From Aquirickettsia sp965229725 (GTDB lineage Bacteria > Pseudomonadota > Alphaproteobacteria > Rickettsiales > Midichloriaceae): DNA of 64,000 nt. Under the pieces are notes generated by a model. That model saw only the letters and a program-made list of their open reading frames with translations. It searched no databases and was not told the origin of the DNA. Positions 47,094-57,700 of the stretch are shown piece by piece. The DNA lies in NCBI GenBank assembly GCA_965229725.1, contig OZ245923.1:992001-1056000 (forward strand), in the 5' to 3' direction. Position 1 is the stretch's first letter. Every line of letters starts with the position of its first letter. The translations under genes were made by a program, and so were the position numbers.

Positions 47094-48352
47094 ATCTTAG
47101 CTCTAAACTTCCGCTCAAAACTAAAATAAAGCAATTTATTAATGATTGCACAAACATAAAGAAAAATGTACAAGATAGTAAGCTGACTTATTATATCTTT
47201 GGCTTATTTAGTATGGGATTAAATATACCGCTACTCATTTTAGGATTCTCTCCATTTAATGATCCAATTAATTCCATAGCACAAGCACTACATTTTGCAA
47301 ATCTTCTTCTTGCTATATTATTAATTTCTTATGAATTTTTTACTAAAGGAAAATACCCTGTCCTTTTATGGAATATGGTGTTGTTCTTTGCACTTTCCTT
47401 AACAGGATTTTACTTTTTTGTAGTTAGTGGTTTTGATGCCATTTGGGGTATTAATTGTTTTATATCCATGATCGCATTATTTTTATTAATAAACTCATAT
47501 CATGCATTATTATTTACCATCATATCAATTACACTAATTGCTACTTTTTTTAAAATTACCTCTCTGTATAAAATTTATTTACCCCAATTAAATCCTCATA
47601 TTAACAATACATTTCTTTCAACATACTCGACTTTATTGTTATGCATTGTGATTATATACATTGTTTTTCAAAAATTTAGAGAAGATAAGGTGAAACAATA
47701 TGCATTGGAAACTTTAGCACGCTCAATAGCTCACGATGTTACAACTCCTCTCAGTATTGGGCTACTAGAAGTGAAATTAATAAGAGATGCCTTAAAAGCA
47801 AAAGATTTTAATAAAATTAAAGATCATATTGATAATTTAGAAAAAAGTAATACCAAGGCTATGCAAGACATTGACATCATGCTGAGTGCTACAAAAATTC
47901 AAAACAATGATTTGCCATCTGATTGGGGAGAATATTCATTGATGCAATGTGTAAATCAATCGTTAGATGAGTATAAAATGACAGAAGAGCAAAGAGATCT
48001 AATATCTTTTCTTAATCAAAAAGAATATGCTGGAGATTTTGTTTTCACTGGTTCTCATACATTATTAAAGCACGTACTGTTTAATTTAATCAAAAATGCA
48101 TTTAAGTATGCCGGAAGTACAGCAAAAATAGAATTATTTATTAAAAATAATAATTTACATGTCAAAGACAATGGCTATGGATTAAATAATGATATTACTA
48201 ATCATCTATTTGAACGATATATTACTACTCATGGATATGGTATTGGTTTAAATTTTTGTAAGCAGGCAATGATTAAAATGAATGGAGATATAAAATACAA
48301 TGCAAGTTTTACTGGGGGCACTGAATTCATTCTTATTTTTAATCAAGAATAA
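47090..48352 (+). CDS. Membrane sensor histidine kinase
   Basis: The 420-residue protein has five to six membrane helices (about 35-200) and then a kinase core. The H box is LARSIAHDVTTPLSIGLLE (H about 215), the N box NLIKNAFKYAG (about 332), and the G boxes are VKDNGYGLNND and HGYGIGLNFCKQAM. There is no receiver domain, and no response regulator gene is adjacent. The TTG start overlaps the symporter stop (TTGA), so the two are translationally coupled. It probably senses transport or the transported solute. Confidence 0.88.
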   Translation: MNLSSKLPLKTKIKQFINDCTNIKKNVQDSKLTYYIFGLFSMGLNIPLLILGFSPFNDPINSIAQALHFANLLLAILLISYEFFTKGKYPVLLWNMVLFFALSLTGFYFFVVSGFDAIWGINCFISMIALFLLINSYHALLFTIISITLIATFFKITSLYKIYLPQLNPHINNTFLSTYSTLLLCIVIIYIVFQKFREDKVKQYALETLARSIAHDVTTPLSIGLLEVKLIRDALKAKDFNKIKDHIDNLEKSNTKAMQDIDIMLSATKIQNNDLPSDWGEYSLMQCVNQSLDEYKMTEEQRDLISFLNQKEYAGDFVFTGSHTLLKHVLFNLIKNAFKYAGSTAKIELFIKNNNLHVKDNGYGLNNDITNHLFERYITTHGYGIGLNFCKQAMIKMNGDIKYNASFTGGTEFILIFNQE

Positions 48353-48381
48353 AAACATTATTATTTACTCCATATGAGTAA

Positions 48382-48549
48382 ATAATAATTCTATTTGCCA
48401 CCTCTGGACGTAAGAACGCAATTGCTGGATTATGTGGAATTTATAAAAACCCTGATAATTATTTGGCAGAAATTTGCTATAAAAATAAGTATAGAAAGAA
48501 AAGAATATCAACACTTCAAATGCTCAAATTAACAACTATACAAGCTTAA
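48382..48549 (+). pseudogene. Short reading-frame remnant at an IS terminus
   Basis: The 55-codon frame lacks an ATG near its start (…TSGRKNAIAGLCGIYKNPDN) and ends IQA at a stop that overlaps the repeated IS end. By analogy with 22203 it may be the tail of a transposase. I do not recognise it. Confidence 0.3.
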
Positions 48550-48582
48550 CTTGACGCGTATGGTTTAAATCAACACCCTTGT
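48545..48582. repeat. IS terminal repeat, second copy
   Basis: The first 21 bases are identical to 35554-35574 and the rest (TCAACACCCTTGT) is nearly so. It lies 6 bp from the end of the ankyrin pseudogene, in the same relation as the other copy to rplQ. Confidence 0.6.
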
Positions 48583-48587
48583 AATTT

Positions 48588-49434
48588 TTAAAATTCATCA
48601 TGTTGAGGTGCATCTGCATCATCAACATCTTCAAGTGGCGAACATTTTCCTATCGCTTCTTCAACAGTAAAACCCTTTGATAATTCCTTAAATGCACAAG
48701 TATCATAGTAATCTGCACGATTCTGACTTACGCCTCCAACCCATGATTCTAAATATTGAACGTCCTTTTTAGTAGCATCTACATTAAATTTTAATGTATC
48801 TTCAGGATCCTGTCTGTTTTTTATAACTTGCACCAGAACTTTTAAATGGTCATGCGTTACAATCATATTACTAAATTCTCTAATACTATCCCTATCATGG
48901 CTTTGGAAAACTGACCTAGATCTGTTTTTTCATATGCCTCTAGAGCTTCTTTAATCCCAACTTCAGCATTGAAATCACGGGCTTTATAATCTTCATAGGA
49001 GTATAAAGCTTTATTCATAACTTCCTTAGCTTTACACGATATTATTAATTGTACAACTTCTATAGTATCACTATAAGAAGTAGTAAATTTGGAGCAATCT
49101 GCACCTGCTGCAAGTAATTTTTTTACTTTCACTAGCCCAATATCATTGCTAGGATCTTTTATAGCTTCATAAAAAGCCACTTCTAGTGCTGTGGATGGTG
49201 TTTACCTCCATTCTCAAAGTCAACATCAGCTCCATATTTTATTAATAAATCCACATATTTTGGATCATTTAATCCAGCTACAATTTGAAATAATGCAGTA
49301 CGGGGATGCCATCCACCGGGCATAACATTGCCATTTGGATCCGCACCTTCCTGAAGAAGCTTTTCTGCTAATTCAAAATCATCAGCAGATATTGCTTCAT
49401 ATAATTCTATAGATTTTTTGTTAATTTTTAACAT
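48588..49434 (-). pseudogene. Ankyrin-repeat protein in three frames, ending in HDEF
   Basis: Three consecutive frames make one protein of about 280 residues. The first (49183-49434) has ankyrin repeats (ADDFELAEKLLQEGADPNG, YVDLLIKYGADVDFENG). One base change near 49190 leads into PSTALEVAFYEAIKDPSNDI and KVKKLLAAGADCS (48863-49180). A second change near 48875 leads into REFSNMIVTHDHLKVLVQVI (48588-48866), which could also start at its own ATG overlapping the TGA. The end is DADAPQHDEF. Ankyrin proteins of this type are often secreted effectors. A GGGGAG site precedes the first ATG. Confidence 0.65.
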
Positions 49435-49548
49435 ACTCCCCTTATTAAATTGATTGAAGTTGCGCTATAACTGAATTAAAAAAAAGCAATCACCTTAAAT
49501 CTTTAGGTTGTGATGCTCTATTTGAAAAAAAACAACTCGCCCTATCTG

Positions 49549-50880
49549 TTAATGACTAAAACTCTGGGATTTAGTATGCTCCAATACTTCCGCATTTGCT
49601 TTACAATATTCGATAGATTTTTCTATGTCTTTTAATAGCAAATCCGCCATTTCATAACTAAATCCTTCTCGTATTACTATTCTCATCACAACAACATCCG
49701 TAAGATTTTCTGGCAATGTGTATGCAGGAACCTGCCAACCAGTATAGCCGAGTCTTTCTGATAATAAAAACAAATTAAATTTAACATTATCTTTTACTTT
49801 CCAGGACACGACCGGTATATCATTCCCCTCGCTAATGATATCAAATATATCGTATTTTTTTAAATTTTTAGCGATAGTATTCGCAATTTCCCTAGATTCT
49901 TCATGAATTTTTTTATAACCCTCAAATCCTAATCTAACAAAGTTGTAGTATTGCCCAATTACCTGACTTGCAGATTTGGAAAAATTCAAAGTAAAGGTTG
50001 GCATTTTACCACCTAAATAGTTAACATTAAAAACTAATTCTTCTGGCAAATCTTTTTTATCTTTCCAAATCACCCATCCAACACCAGGATATACTAATCC
50101 AAATTTATGACCTGAAACATTAATAGATTTCACCCATTTCAATCTAAAATCCCATTTCAAGTTTTTTTGTAAGAATGGGGCCACAAATCCGCCACTTGCT
50201 GCATCAACATGTATAGGTATTTCTAATCCGGTTTTTTTATTAAATTTATCAATTTCCGTGTTTAATTTTTCAATCGGCTCATACTCACCTGTAAATGTAC
50301 TGCCTAATATTCCTACTACACCTATAGTATTTTCGTCACAAAGCTTTACAGCCTCTACTGGATCAATAATATAACGGCCTTTTTCCAAAGGCACTTGCCT
50401 CATTTCCACATCCCAATAATTACAGAATTTTTCCCAGCAAATTTGCGTATTAATTCCTGTAATTAAATTAGGGGTAAATGGCTTATTTCCCTTTCTTAGT
50501 TGCATCTTCCTTTTCATTGCAAGACCTGCAAGCATACATGCTTCACTTGAACCCGTTGTAGAGCACCCTATTATATTTTTTATATCTGGTGCGTTCCATA
50601 AATTAGCAATAATTTCAACACACTTATTTTCTATATCAGCAGTTTGAGGATATTCATCCTTATCAATCATATTTTTATTGGCAACTTCACCCATTAATTT
50701 TGAAACTTCTGGCTCCATATAAGTCGTCACAAAAGTTGCTAGATTTTGTTTTGCATTACCATCCAATATTAATTGATCGCTTATTGTGTTGTAAACTAAC
50801 CTCGCTGGCAATCCTTTTTCTGCTATTTTGTTGCTATGGTGTTTTTGAGCTATTTTCCTGTTGGTCTGATAGTTTGTCAT
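49549..50880 (-). CDS. gadB: Glutamate decarboxylase
   Basis: The 443-residue PLP enzyme has the group II decarboxylase layout: LDGNAKQNLATFVTTYMEPE, GCSTTGSSEACMLAGLAMKRK and HVDAASGGFVAPFL. The PLP lysine is in NVSGHKFGLVYPGVGWV (about 259). It converts glutamate to GABA, consuming a proton. No GadC antiporter or GABA transaminase gene is next to it, so acid resistance or a GABA-linked role is open. It is uncommon in Rickettsiales as far as I know. A GGGG ribosome binding site precedes the ATG. Confidence 0.93.
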   Translation of the reverse strand: MTNYQTNRKIAQKHHSNKIAEKGLPARLVYNTISDQLILDGNAKQNLATFVTTYMEPEVSKLMGEVANKNMIDKDEYPQTADIENKCVEIIANLWNAPDIKNIIGCSTTGSSEACMLAGLAMKRKMQLRKGNKPFTPNLITGINTQICWEKFCNYWDVEMRQVPLEKGRYIIDPVEAVKLCDENTIGVVGILGSTFTGEYEPIEKLNTEIDKFNKKTGLEIPIHVDAASGGFVAPFLQKNLKWDFRLKWVKSINVSGHKFGLVYPGVGWVIWKDKKDLPEELVFNVNYLGGKMPTFTLNFSKSASQVIGQYYNFVRLGFEGYKKIHEESREIANTIAKNLKKYDIFDIISEGNDIPVVSWKVKDNVKFNLFLLSERLGYTGWQVPAYTLPENLTDVVVMRIVIREGFSYEMADLLLKDIEKSIEYCKANAEVLEHTKSQSFSH

Positions 50881-51022
50881 GATCCCCTTTTTGATTTTAT
50901 TAAATCATAAATAATGTTCAAGTACAAAATTTATTATAAATAATATGCAAATGTTAAAATGTTGCAATGAGTCGCACTTTCACTATATCCTAGTAGTAAG
51001 CAAAACAATTAAGGTTAGCATT

Positions 51023-53605
51023 ATGAATTTTGATAAATTTACAGATAATTCTAGATCTTTGATTCAGCAGGCTCAGGCATTTGCTATGTCAAAAAACCAC
51101 CAGCAATTCAAACCTGAACACATCGCATATACTTTAATAAACAAAGAGGATGAAATTTGTCGTAGACTAATAAATTTATGTGATGTTGATCCTGATAAGA
51201 TTTTAAAAAAATTAACAATTTATTTGGATTCACTACCTTCAGTAACTGGTTCTAACCAACTATATCTTTCGAATGAAAATGCTAAAATTTTAGTATTGGC
51301 TGAACAAATTGCCAAAAAAAGAGGTGATAGTTTTGTGAGCACTGAAAGCATTTTGCAAGCAATCACTGAAACAAAAGGTACTGAAATATATAAAATATTA
51401 TCTGAAGAAAATATAAATTCGTCAAAAATTTCTTCCGCAATAGATCAGATGAGAAAAGGCAGAGTCGCAGATACAGCAAATGCAGAAAATACTTTTGAAG
51501 CCTTAAAAAAATATACCAAAGATATTACTCAATATGCAGCTGAAGGCAAACTAGATCCAGTAATTGGCAGAGATGAAGAAATAAGGAGGGCTATACAGGT
51601 ACTATCAAGGAGGACAAAAAATAACCCTGTATTGATAGGAGAGCCAGGTGTAGGGAAAACAGCAATAATAGAAGGATTGGCACAAAGAATTTATACAAAT
51701 GATATTCCAGAAAGTTTAAAAAACCTAAAATTACTATCTTTAGATTTAGGAGCCTTAATAGCCGGAGCCAAATATAGAGGGGAATTTGAGGAAAGACTGA
51801 AATCAGTTTTGAATGAAATTTCAGCAACATCTGGACAAATAATATTATTTATTGATGAATTACACACACTTGTTGGTGCTGGAGCAGCCGATGGAGCGAT
51901 GGATGCCTCCAATCTTCTAAAACCAGCTCTCGCGAGAGGAGAATTACACTGTGTAGGCGCAACTACTCTTGCAGAATATAAAAAATATATTGAAAAAGAT
52001 GCCGCTCTTGCAAGAAGATTCCAGCCAGTATTTATACCAGAACCAAGTGTAGAAGACTGTATTTCCATTTTGAGAGGTTTAAAAGAAAAATATGAAGTTC
52101 ATCATGGAGTTAGGATTACGGATAATGCAATTATAGCAGCAGCAAATTTATCTGACAGATATATAACAGACAGATTTTTACCTGATAAGGCAATAGATTT
52201 GATAGATGAAGCAGCCAGCAGATTGAAAATGCAAATAGATAGTAAACCAGAAAAAATTGATGAGCTAGAGAGAAAAATTATTCAATTAAAAATAGAACAA
52301 TCTGCTCTTGAAAAGGAGGATGATAAGGCATCAAAAGAACAATTGAAAAATATCCTAAAAGACTTAAAAAAGTTAGAGTCCAAACATATGGATTTAATGA
52401 GTAAGTGGCAATCTGAAAAATTAAAAATTACAGATATTCAGTCTCTGAAGGAAAAATTAGATACAGCAAAAATAAATTTAGATATTGCTCAGAGGCAAGG
52501 AGATTTCGACAAAGCTGGTGAATTAAGGTATAGTATCATTCCCGAAATTCAGGCTAATTTAGAGAAAGTAGAGAAAGAAAGGGAAAATACAATGCTGAAA
52601 GAGGCTGTTTTAGAAAATGATATAGCATCTATAGTATCAAAATGGACTGGGGTACCAGTTGATAGTATGTTGGCATCAGAAAAGGATAAATTACTTAAGA
52701 TGGAAGTTTTTTTAAGACAATTTGTCGTTGGTCAAGATCACGCACTCGAAATTATTTCTAAAGCAGTGAGACGCTCAAGAGCAGGGATTTCTGATAAAGA
52801 CAAACCCATAGGATCCTTTTTATTCATTGGACCAACTGGCGTTGGAAAAACTGAATTAACTAAAGCTTTGGCTACATTTCTTTTTAACGATAAAAAAGCC
52901 ATCCTTAGAATTGACATGTCTGAATATATGGAAAAGCACTCAGTAGCTAGATTAATTGGCTCTCCTCCAGGATATGTAGGATATGAGGAAGGCGGTAAAT
53001 TAACAGAAACTGTCAGAAGAAGACCATATCAAGTCATTTTGTTTGATGAGGTTGAAAAAGCTCACCCTGATGTGTTTAACATACTATTACAAGTGCTTGA
53101 TGAAGGTAGATTAACTGATGGGCAGGGTAGAACAGTTGACTTCAAAAATACTTTAATAATATTAACATCAAATTTAGGTTCACAATTGATCTCCTCTCTT
53201 CCGGCTGACAAGGATGTGAACGAAATAAAAGATGAAATTATGGTATTTGTTAGAGAGTCCTTTAAACCAGAATTTATAAATCGTTTAGATGAAATAATAT
53301 TGTTTAATAAGCTGAAAAAAGAAAATATGGCTGATATTGTAAATATCCAATTAGAAAAACTAAAAAATTTATTAAATGAAAAAAATATTTCTATTGAGGT
53401 CACACCTAAGCTCAAACTATGGTTAGCAGATAAGGGTTTTGATGAGATATATGGAGCTAGGCCACTAAAACGCGTCATTCAAAATAATATACAAAATTAT
53501 ATTGCAGAAAAGCTAATTTCAGGAGAAATCATTCCCAAAGATAATATAATTCTTGATTTGCAAAATGAACAAATTACTAGTATCAAAAAGAAGGCTAGTA
53601 GTTAA
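51023..53605 (+). CDS. clpB: ATP-dependent chaperone ClpB
   Basis: The start at 51023 (MNFDKFTDNSRSLIQQAQ) matches relatives and gives 860 residues; the frame is open 26 codons further upstream (50945) but that part is not conserved. Features in order: Clp N domain repeats, NBD1 with GEPGVGKT (about 207), the ClpB coiled-coil M domain (about 400-510), NBD2 with GPTGVGKT (about 602) and the C-terminal D2-small domain. It rescues aggregated proteins with DnaK. Confidence 0.97.
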   Translation: MNFDKFTDNSRSLIQQAQAFAMSKNHQQFKPEHIAYTLINKEDEICRRLINLCDVDPDKILKKLTIYLDSLPSVTGSNQLYLSNENAKILVLAEQIAKKRGDSFVSTESILQAITETKGTEIYKILSEENINSSKISSAIDQMRKGRVADTANAENTFEALKKYTKDITQYAAEGKLDPVIGRDEEIRRAIQVLSRRTKNNPVLIGEPGVGKTAIIEGLAQRIYTNDIPESLKNLKLLSLDLGALIAGAKYRGEFEERLKSVLNEISATSGQIILFIDELHTLVGAGAADGAMDASNLLKPALARGELHCVGATTLAEYKKYIEKDAALARRFQPVFIPEPSVEDCISILRGLKEKYEVHHGVRITDNAIIAAANLSDRYITDRFLPDKAIDLIDEAASRLKMQIDSKPEKIDELERKIIQLKIEQSALEKEDDKASKEQLKNILKDLKKLESKHMDLMSKWQSEKLKITDIQSLKEKLDTAKINLDIAQRQGDFDKAGELRYSIIPEIQANLEKVEKERENTMLKEAVLENDIASIVSKWTGVPVDSMLASEKDKLLKMEVFLRQFVVGQDHALEIISKAVRRSRAGISDKDKPIGSFLFIGPTGVGKTELTKALATFLFNDKKAILRIDMSEYMEKHSVARLIGSPPGYVGYEEGGKLTETVRRRPYQVILFDEVEKAHPDVFNILLQVLDEGRLTDGQGRTVDFKNTLIILTSNLGSQLISSLPADKDVNEIKDEIMVFVRESFKPEFINRLDEIILFNKLKKENMADIVNIQLEKLKNLLNEKNISIEVTPKLKLWLADKGFDEIYGARPLKRVIQNNIQNYIAEKLISGEIIPKDNIILDLQNEQITSIKKKASS

Positions 53606-53635
53606 ACTATGAGATTATAAATACCTTCAAAAAAT

Positions 53636-54619
53636 ATGAAAAAATTCAACCAAAACCTCTTCAAAGTAGTAAACATGCTTTCTGATGCAAAGTACATCAG
53701 TGGAACGGAAATGGGGAGGGCTTTAGGTTTATCTAGAACTGCAGTTTGGAAAATCATACAGGTATTAATAAATTATGGTATTGATATAATATCTGACAAT
53801 AAATTGGGCTATAAACTTAATCAGAAATTAATATTGCTTGATAGAGATGCAATTGGTCAGAAGATTAATTATAATCCTATAAAATTGGATATTTTTGAAT
53901 CTATTGACTCCACAAATGAATTTTTAAAAACCACTTATCACCAAGATTATCAAAATCATATTTGCCTATCAGAGCATCAATCAGGTGGAAATGCTAGATT
54001 GAATAGGAGTTGGGATTCACCTTTTGGGCAAAATCTATATCTATCCATAAAATATCACTTTAAAAAAGATATCTCTGCTATTTCAGGATTAAGCTTAGTT
54101 TCAGGATTAAGCATTATAAGAACTTTATCGCATTTAAATATTTCTGATAAATTTAAAATTAAATGGCCAAATGACATTTATTATGAAGATAAAAAAATTT
54201 CAGGTATTTTAACAGAGGTGATTGGAGAGAGTTATGGTGGCTGTACAGCTATAATAGGCATAGGTCTTAATGTGAACATGATGAAATTATCGAATGAAAA
54301 TTCCAATAATACCAGTAGTTGGACTTCATTAAAAAAAATATCTGGGATAGACTTTGATAGAAATAAAATTTGCGCCTCTCTCATTAATACCATAATTAAA
54401 GATATTGAAAAATTCAATATTATGGGATTAGAACATTTTTTAAATGAGTGGAATGAGCATGATTATCTTGCTGGTAAAAAAATCACTGTGACAAATCACG
54501 AAAAAATTATTGAGGGAACATATAATGGCATTGATGAGCAAGGTAATTTATTACTTAAAGTTACTGATAATGTAATAACCCTTTACTCTGGTGATACATC
54601 CATTGCTCCAGCTAAATAG
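53636..54619 (+). CDS. birA: Biotin-protein ligase with N-terminal helix-turn-helix
   Basis: The 327-residue protein has a winged helix (about 5-60, SGTEMGRALGLSRTAVWKII) and a BirA catalytic domain with ESIDSTNEFLK, KWPNDIYYEDKKISGILTE and GIGLNVN. The ATP/biotin loop usually reading GRGRRGR is here SGGNARLNRSWDSPFG. The first domain suggests it also acts as a repressor, although no biotin operon is present. Confidence 0.92.
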   Translation: MKKFNQNLFKVVNMLSDAKYISGTEMGRALGLSRTAVWKIIQVLINYGIDIISDNKLGYKLNQKLILLDRDAIGQKINYNPIKLDIFESIDSTNEFLKTTYHQDYQNHICLSEHQSGGNARLNRSWDSPFGQNLYLSIKYHFKKDISAISGLSLVSGLSIIRTLSHLNISDKFKIKWPNDIYYEDKKISGILTEVIGESYGGCTAIIGIGLNVNMMKLSNENSNNTSSWTSLKKISGIDFDRNKICASLINTIIKDIEKFNIMGLEHFLNEWNEHDYLAGKKITVTNHEKIIEGTYNGIDEQGNLLLKVTDNVITLYSGDTSIAPAK

Positions 54620-54735
54620 CCATACACCTTATCTACAAATATTTAAATATGTACATCTGACATAAAAAAAGTGACATTCATATTGTTTTCCAATATAAGA
54701 GTTTATTCCTAACACATAAATTAAACACACCTATT

Positions 54736-57700
54736 TTGTTAAGCGTAAATTATCAAAAGATAGAGAAGAATTTATACTCCCCAAGATATACAAAAGCCTA
54801 TGTACTAAATAAATTATTAAACGAAAACACTTCTATTTTACATATTACCAATAGTGAGAAAAGTGCGCTGGAACTGTATAATTTTGCAAAATTTTTTATA
54901 TCAAGCAATGCACAAGCAATCTATTTGCCTGCAAGTGACAGCAATCCATATAGCTCAAATAATTGTACAAATTTTGCCCATAGAGCTAGTGCGCTCCACA
55001 AGCTTTCTAAACCTATAAATAATAAGAGATTAGTAATTTCAAGCATAGCAGGAGCAATTCAACACATACCTCCGATCGATATTATCCAAGAAATCAGTAA
55101 AAATTTGCAGATAAACAAACAATATGATTTTTCAGAATTAGTCAGATTTTTACATAACATTGGTTATAAAAGAGTTGATACAGTGGAAGAATTTGGAGAA
55201 TTTTCTGTGCGCGGAGGAATCATAGATATAGCTATGTTTAACCATGATTATGGAATTAGATTGAATTTCACAAATAATAATTTGGAGATAATTAAAAAAT
55301 TTGATTTACACACTCAAACTAGTATAGAAAAAATTGAATACACGACCATTATACCTGCGCATGAAATTTTTTTAGGTACCTCACTTAAGGATTCATTTTT
55401 TAGTAGTTGCTCGAAACAATTTGATGCCAGTACAATAGAGTATTTACATAGTATAAATGATGCAAAATTTCGTGAAGAAGTTAGTTGTCTGCAATCAATA
55501 TATTATAAAAATCCCAGCTGCATTTTTGACTACGTAATTAAGGATACAATTATAGTTAAGGAACATGATATTCAACTTCACATAGAGGAGCATTGGCAAT
55601 TACTAGATAAAAAATATCGCGCAAAGATAGAAGATAATGATTCCCTACATTTATTGCATTCACCTTTTGAGATATATTTATCGCCAGCCAATATCAATAC
55701 AAAAGCTGCAGCCTTTCCAAATTTCACCTTAACTCAATTCAACAATAATGAGGAAGATAAATTTGAACAAATCAATAATATATATCATACTTCTAAACTT
55801 GATAATATTTCAGAGCTAGAAGGTCTCAAGAAATTTTTATTTTCTAAAAATGCTAGCTTTAAGGATAAAAAGATAGCCCTGTTATTATCAAGTGAATCTA
55901 AATTGGATAGAATAAAAAATTACTTATCTCAACAGGGTTACGATCTTGATATAATAAGTAATATTGATGAAATCAAAATAAGTAAAAAAAGGTTTTTTTT
56001 ATCAAAGTTATCCTTTGAAACAGGGTTCATTACAGATGATTTAGTCTTTATTACTGAAAAAGATATATTTGGAAAGGCTGCAATATACTCTAGTTCCAAA
56101 AAGAAAAATATTAAGAAATTTTCGCAAAGCTCACATAGCTTATATCCTGGAGAATTAGTTGTTCACAAAAAATTTGGGATTGGGAAATACGAGGGTATTC
56201 AGGAAATAAAAGCAAATAATATCATAAAAGATTTTATACAAATCACTTACCATAATGACGATAAGCTTTTTGTGCCAATTGAAGATTTTGCCCTAATAAC
56301 AAAATATGGCAATAATGATATTAGCAGTTTAGATCAATTAGGAAAAAATTCTTGGAAATTGCGAAAAAGCAAAGCTAAAGATAAAATTGAAAAAATAGCC
56401 AAAAAATTAATTGATATTGCAGCTCAAAGAAAATTGAAAAAAGGTATTGAGTTAAACCCGATATATACGAGCTATGAAAAATTTTGCAATTCATTTGAGC
56501 ATATTGAAACTGATGATCAAATATCAGCAATTGAAGATATAATAAAAGATTTTAGCTCTGGCTCTGCTGCAGATAGATTAATTTGCGGAGATGTTGGATT
56601 TGGAAAAACTGAAATAGCCATGCGTGCAGCTTTTATTGCAGTAAAAGGCGATGATCCTGCTCAAGTTGCAATACTTGCACCAACAACTCTTTTGGTAAAA
56701 CAGCATTATAGAACATTGTCATCTAGGTTTGCAGGGTTTGATGTAAAAATAAAAGCAATATCAAGAAATAACACTAAGAAGGAGAATGATAAAATTAAAG
56801 CGGACTTAAAATCAGGAGAAATTGATATAATAATTGGAACTCATTCTTTACTGACTGATAGTATTAGCTTTAAAAATTTAGCTTTAGCTATTGTTGATGA
56901 AGAGCAAAATTTTGGTGTGGCACAAAAGGAAAAGTTGAAGCAATTCAAAAAAAACATACATGTGCTGACACTCTCTGCTACTCCTATTCCAAGAACGCTG
57001 CAAATGTCTTTAGTTGGAATTAGAGATTTGAGCATAATCAGCACCCCTCCCATAAGTAGAAAATCTATAAAAACTTATGTCTTGCCATTTTCTTTGGAAG
57101 TACTGAAGCAAGCTATATCTAGAGAAAATGGAAGAGGTGGCATTGTACTTATTGTTACTCCTAGAATTCAATATCTTGATGATATTGAAAAATTAATCAA
57201 AAAGCATTTTTCTCATTTAACATCTCGTACAATCCACGGCAAAGCTGATAGTAAATCTATTGAAAAAACTCTACTAGAATTGAGAAAAAATGATATAGAT
57301 ATTTTAATAAGCACTCAAATTATCGAGTCTGGATTAGACATTGAAAATGCTAATACTATCGTAATAGATAAATCTAATATGTTTGGTTTATCACAGCTAT
57401 ATCAAATAAGGGGAAGAGTTGGAAGAAGAAACCAACAAGCATATGCATATCTAACATATGATCCAAAAAACAAATTTAAACCTGAAATTCAGGAAAGGCT
57501 TTCAACAATTCAATCGCTAGATCAACTGGGCTCAAGTTTAAGCTTAGCTACTGCTGATATGGATATGAGAGGTTATGGAAATTTAATAGGTGATGAGCAA
57601 TCTGGTAATATCAGAGATATAGGGGTAGAGTTATATCAACAAATGCTATTTGATACTATAAAAATACTTGAAGAAGGAGGTGCGCATAAAAATGCCACTT

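Noticed and set aside
50945..51022. A 26-residue N-terminal extension of ClpB
   Set aside because: It is not like ClpB, and the ATG at 51023 gives the standard start.
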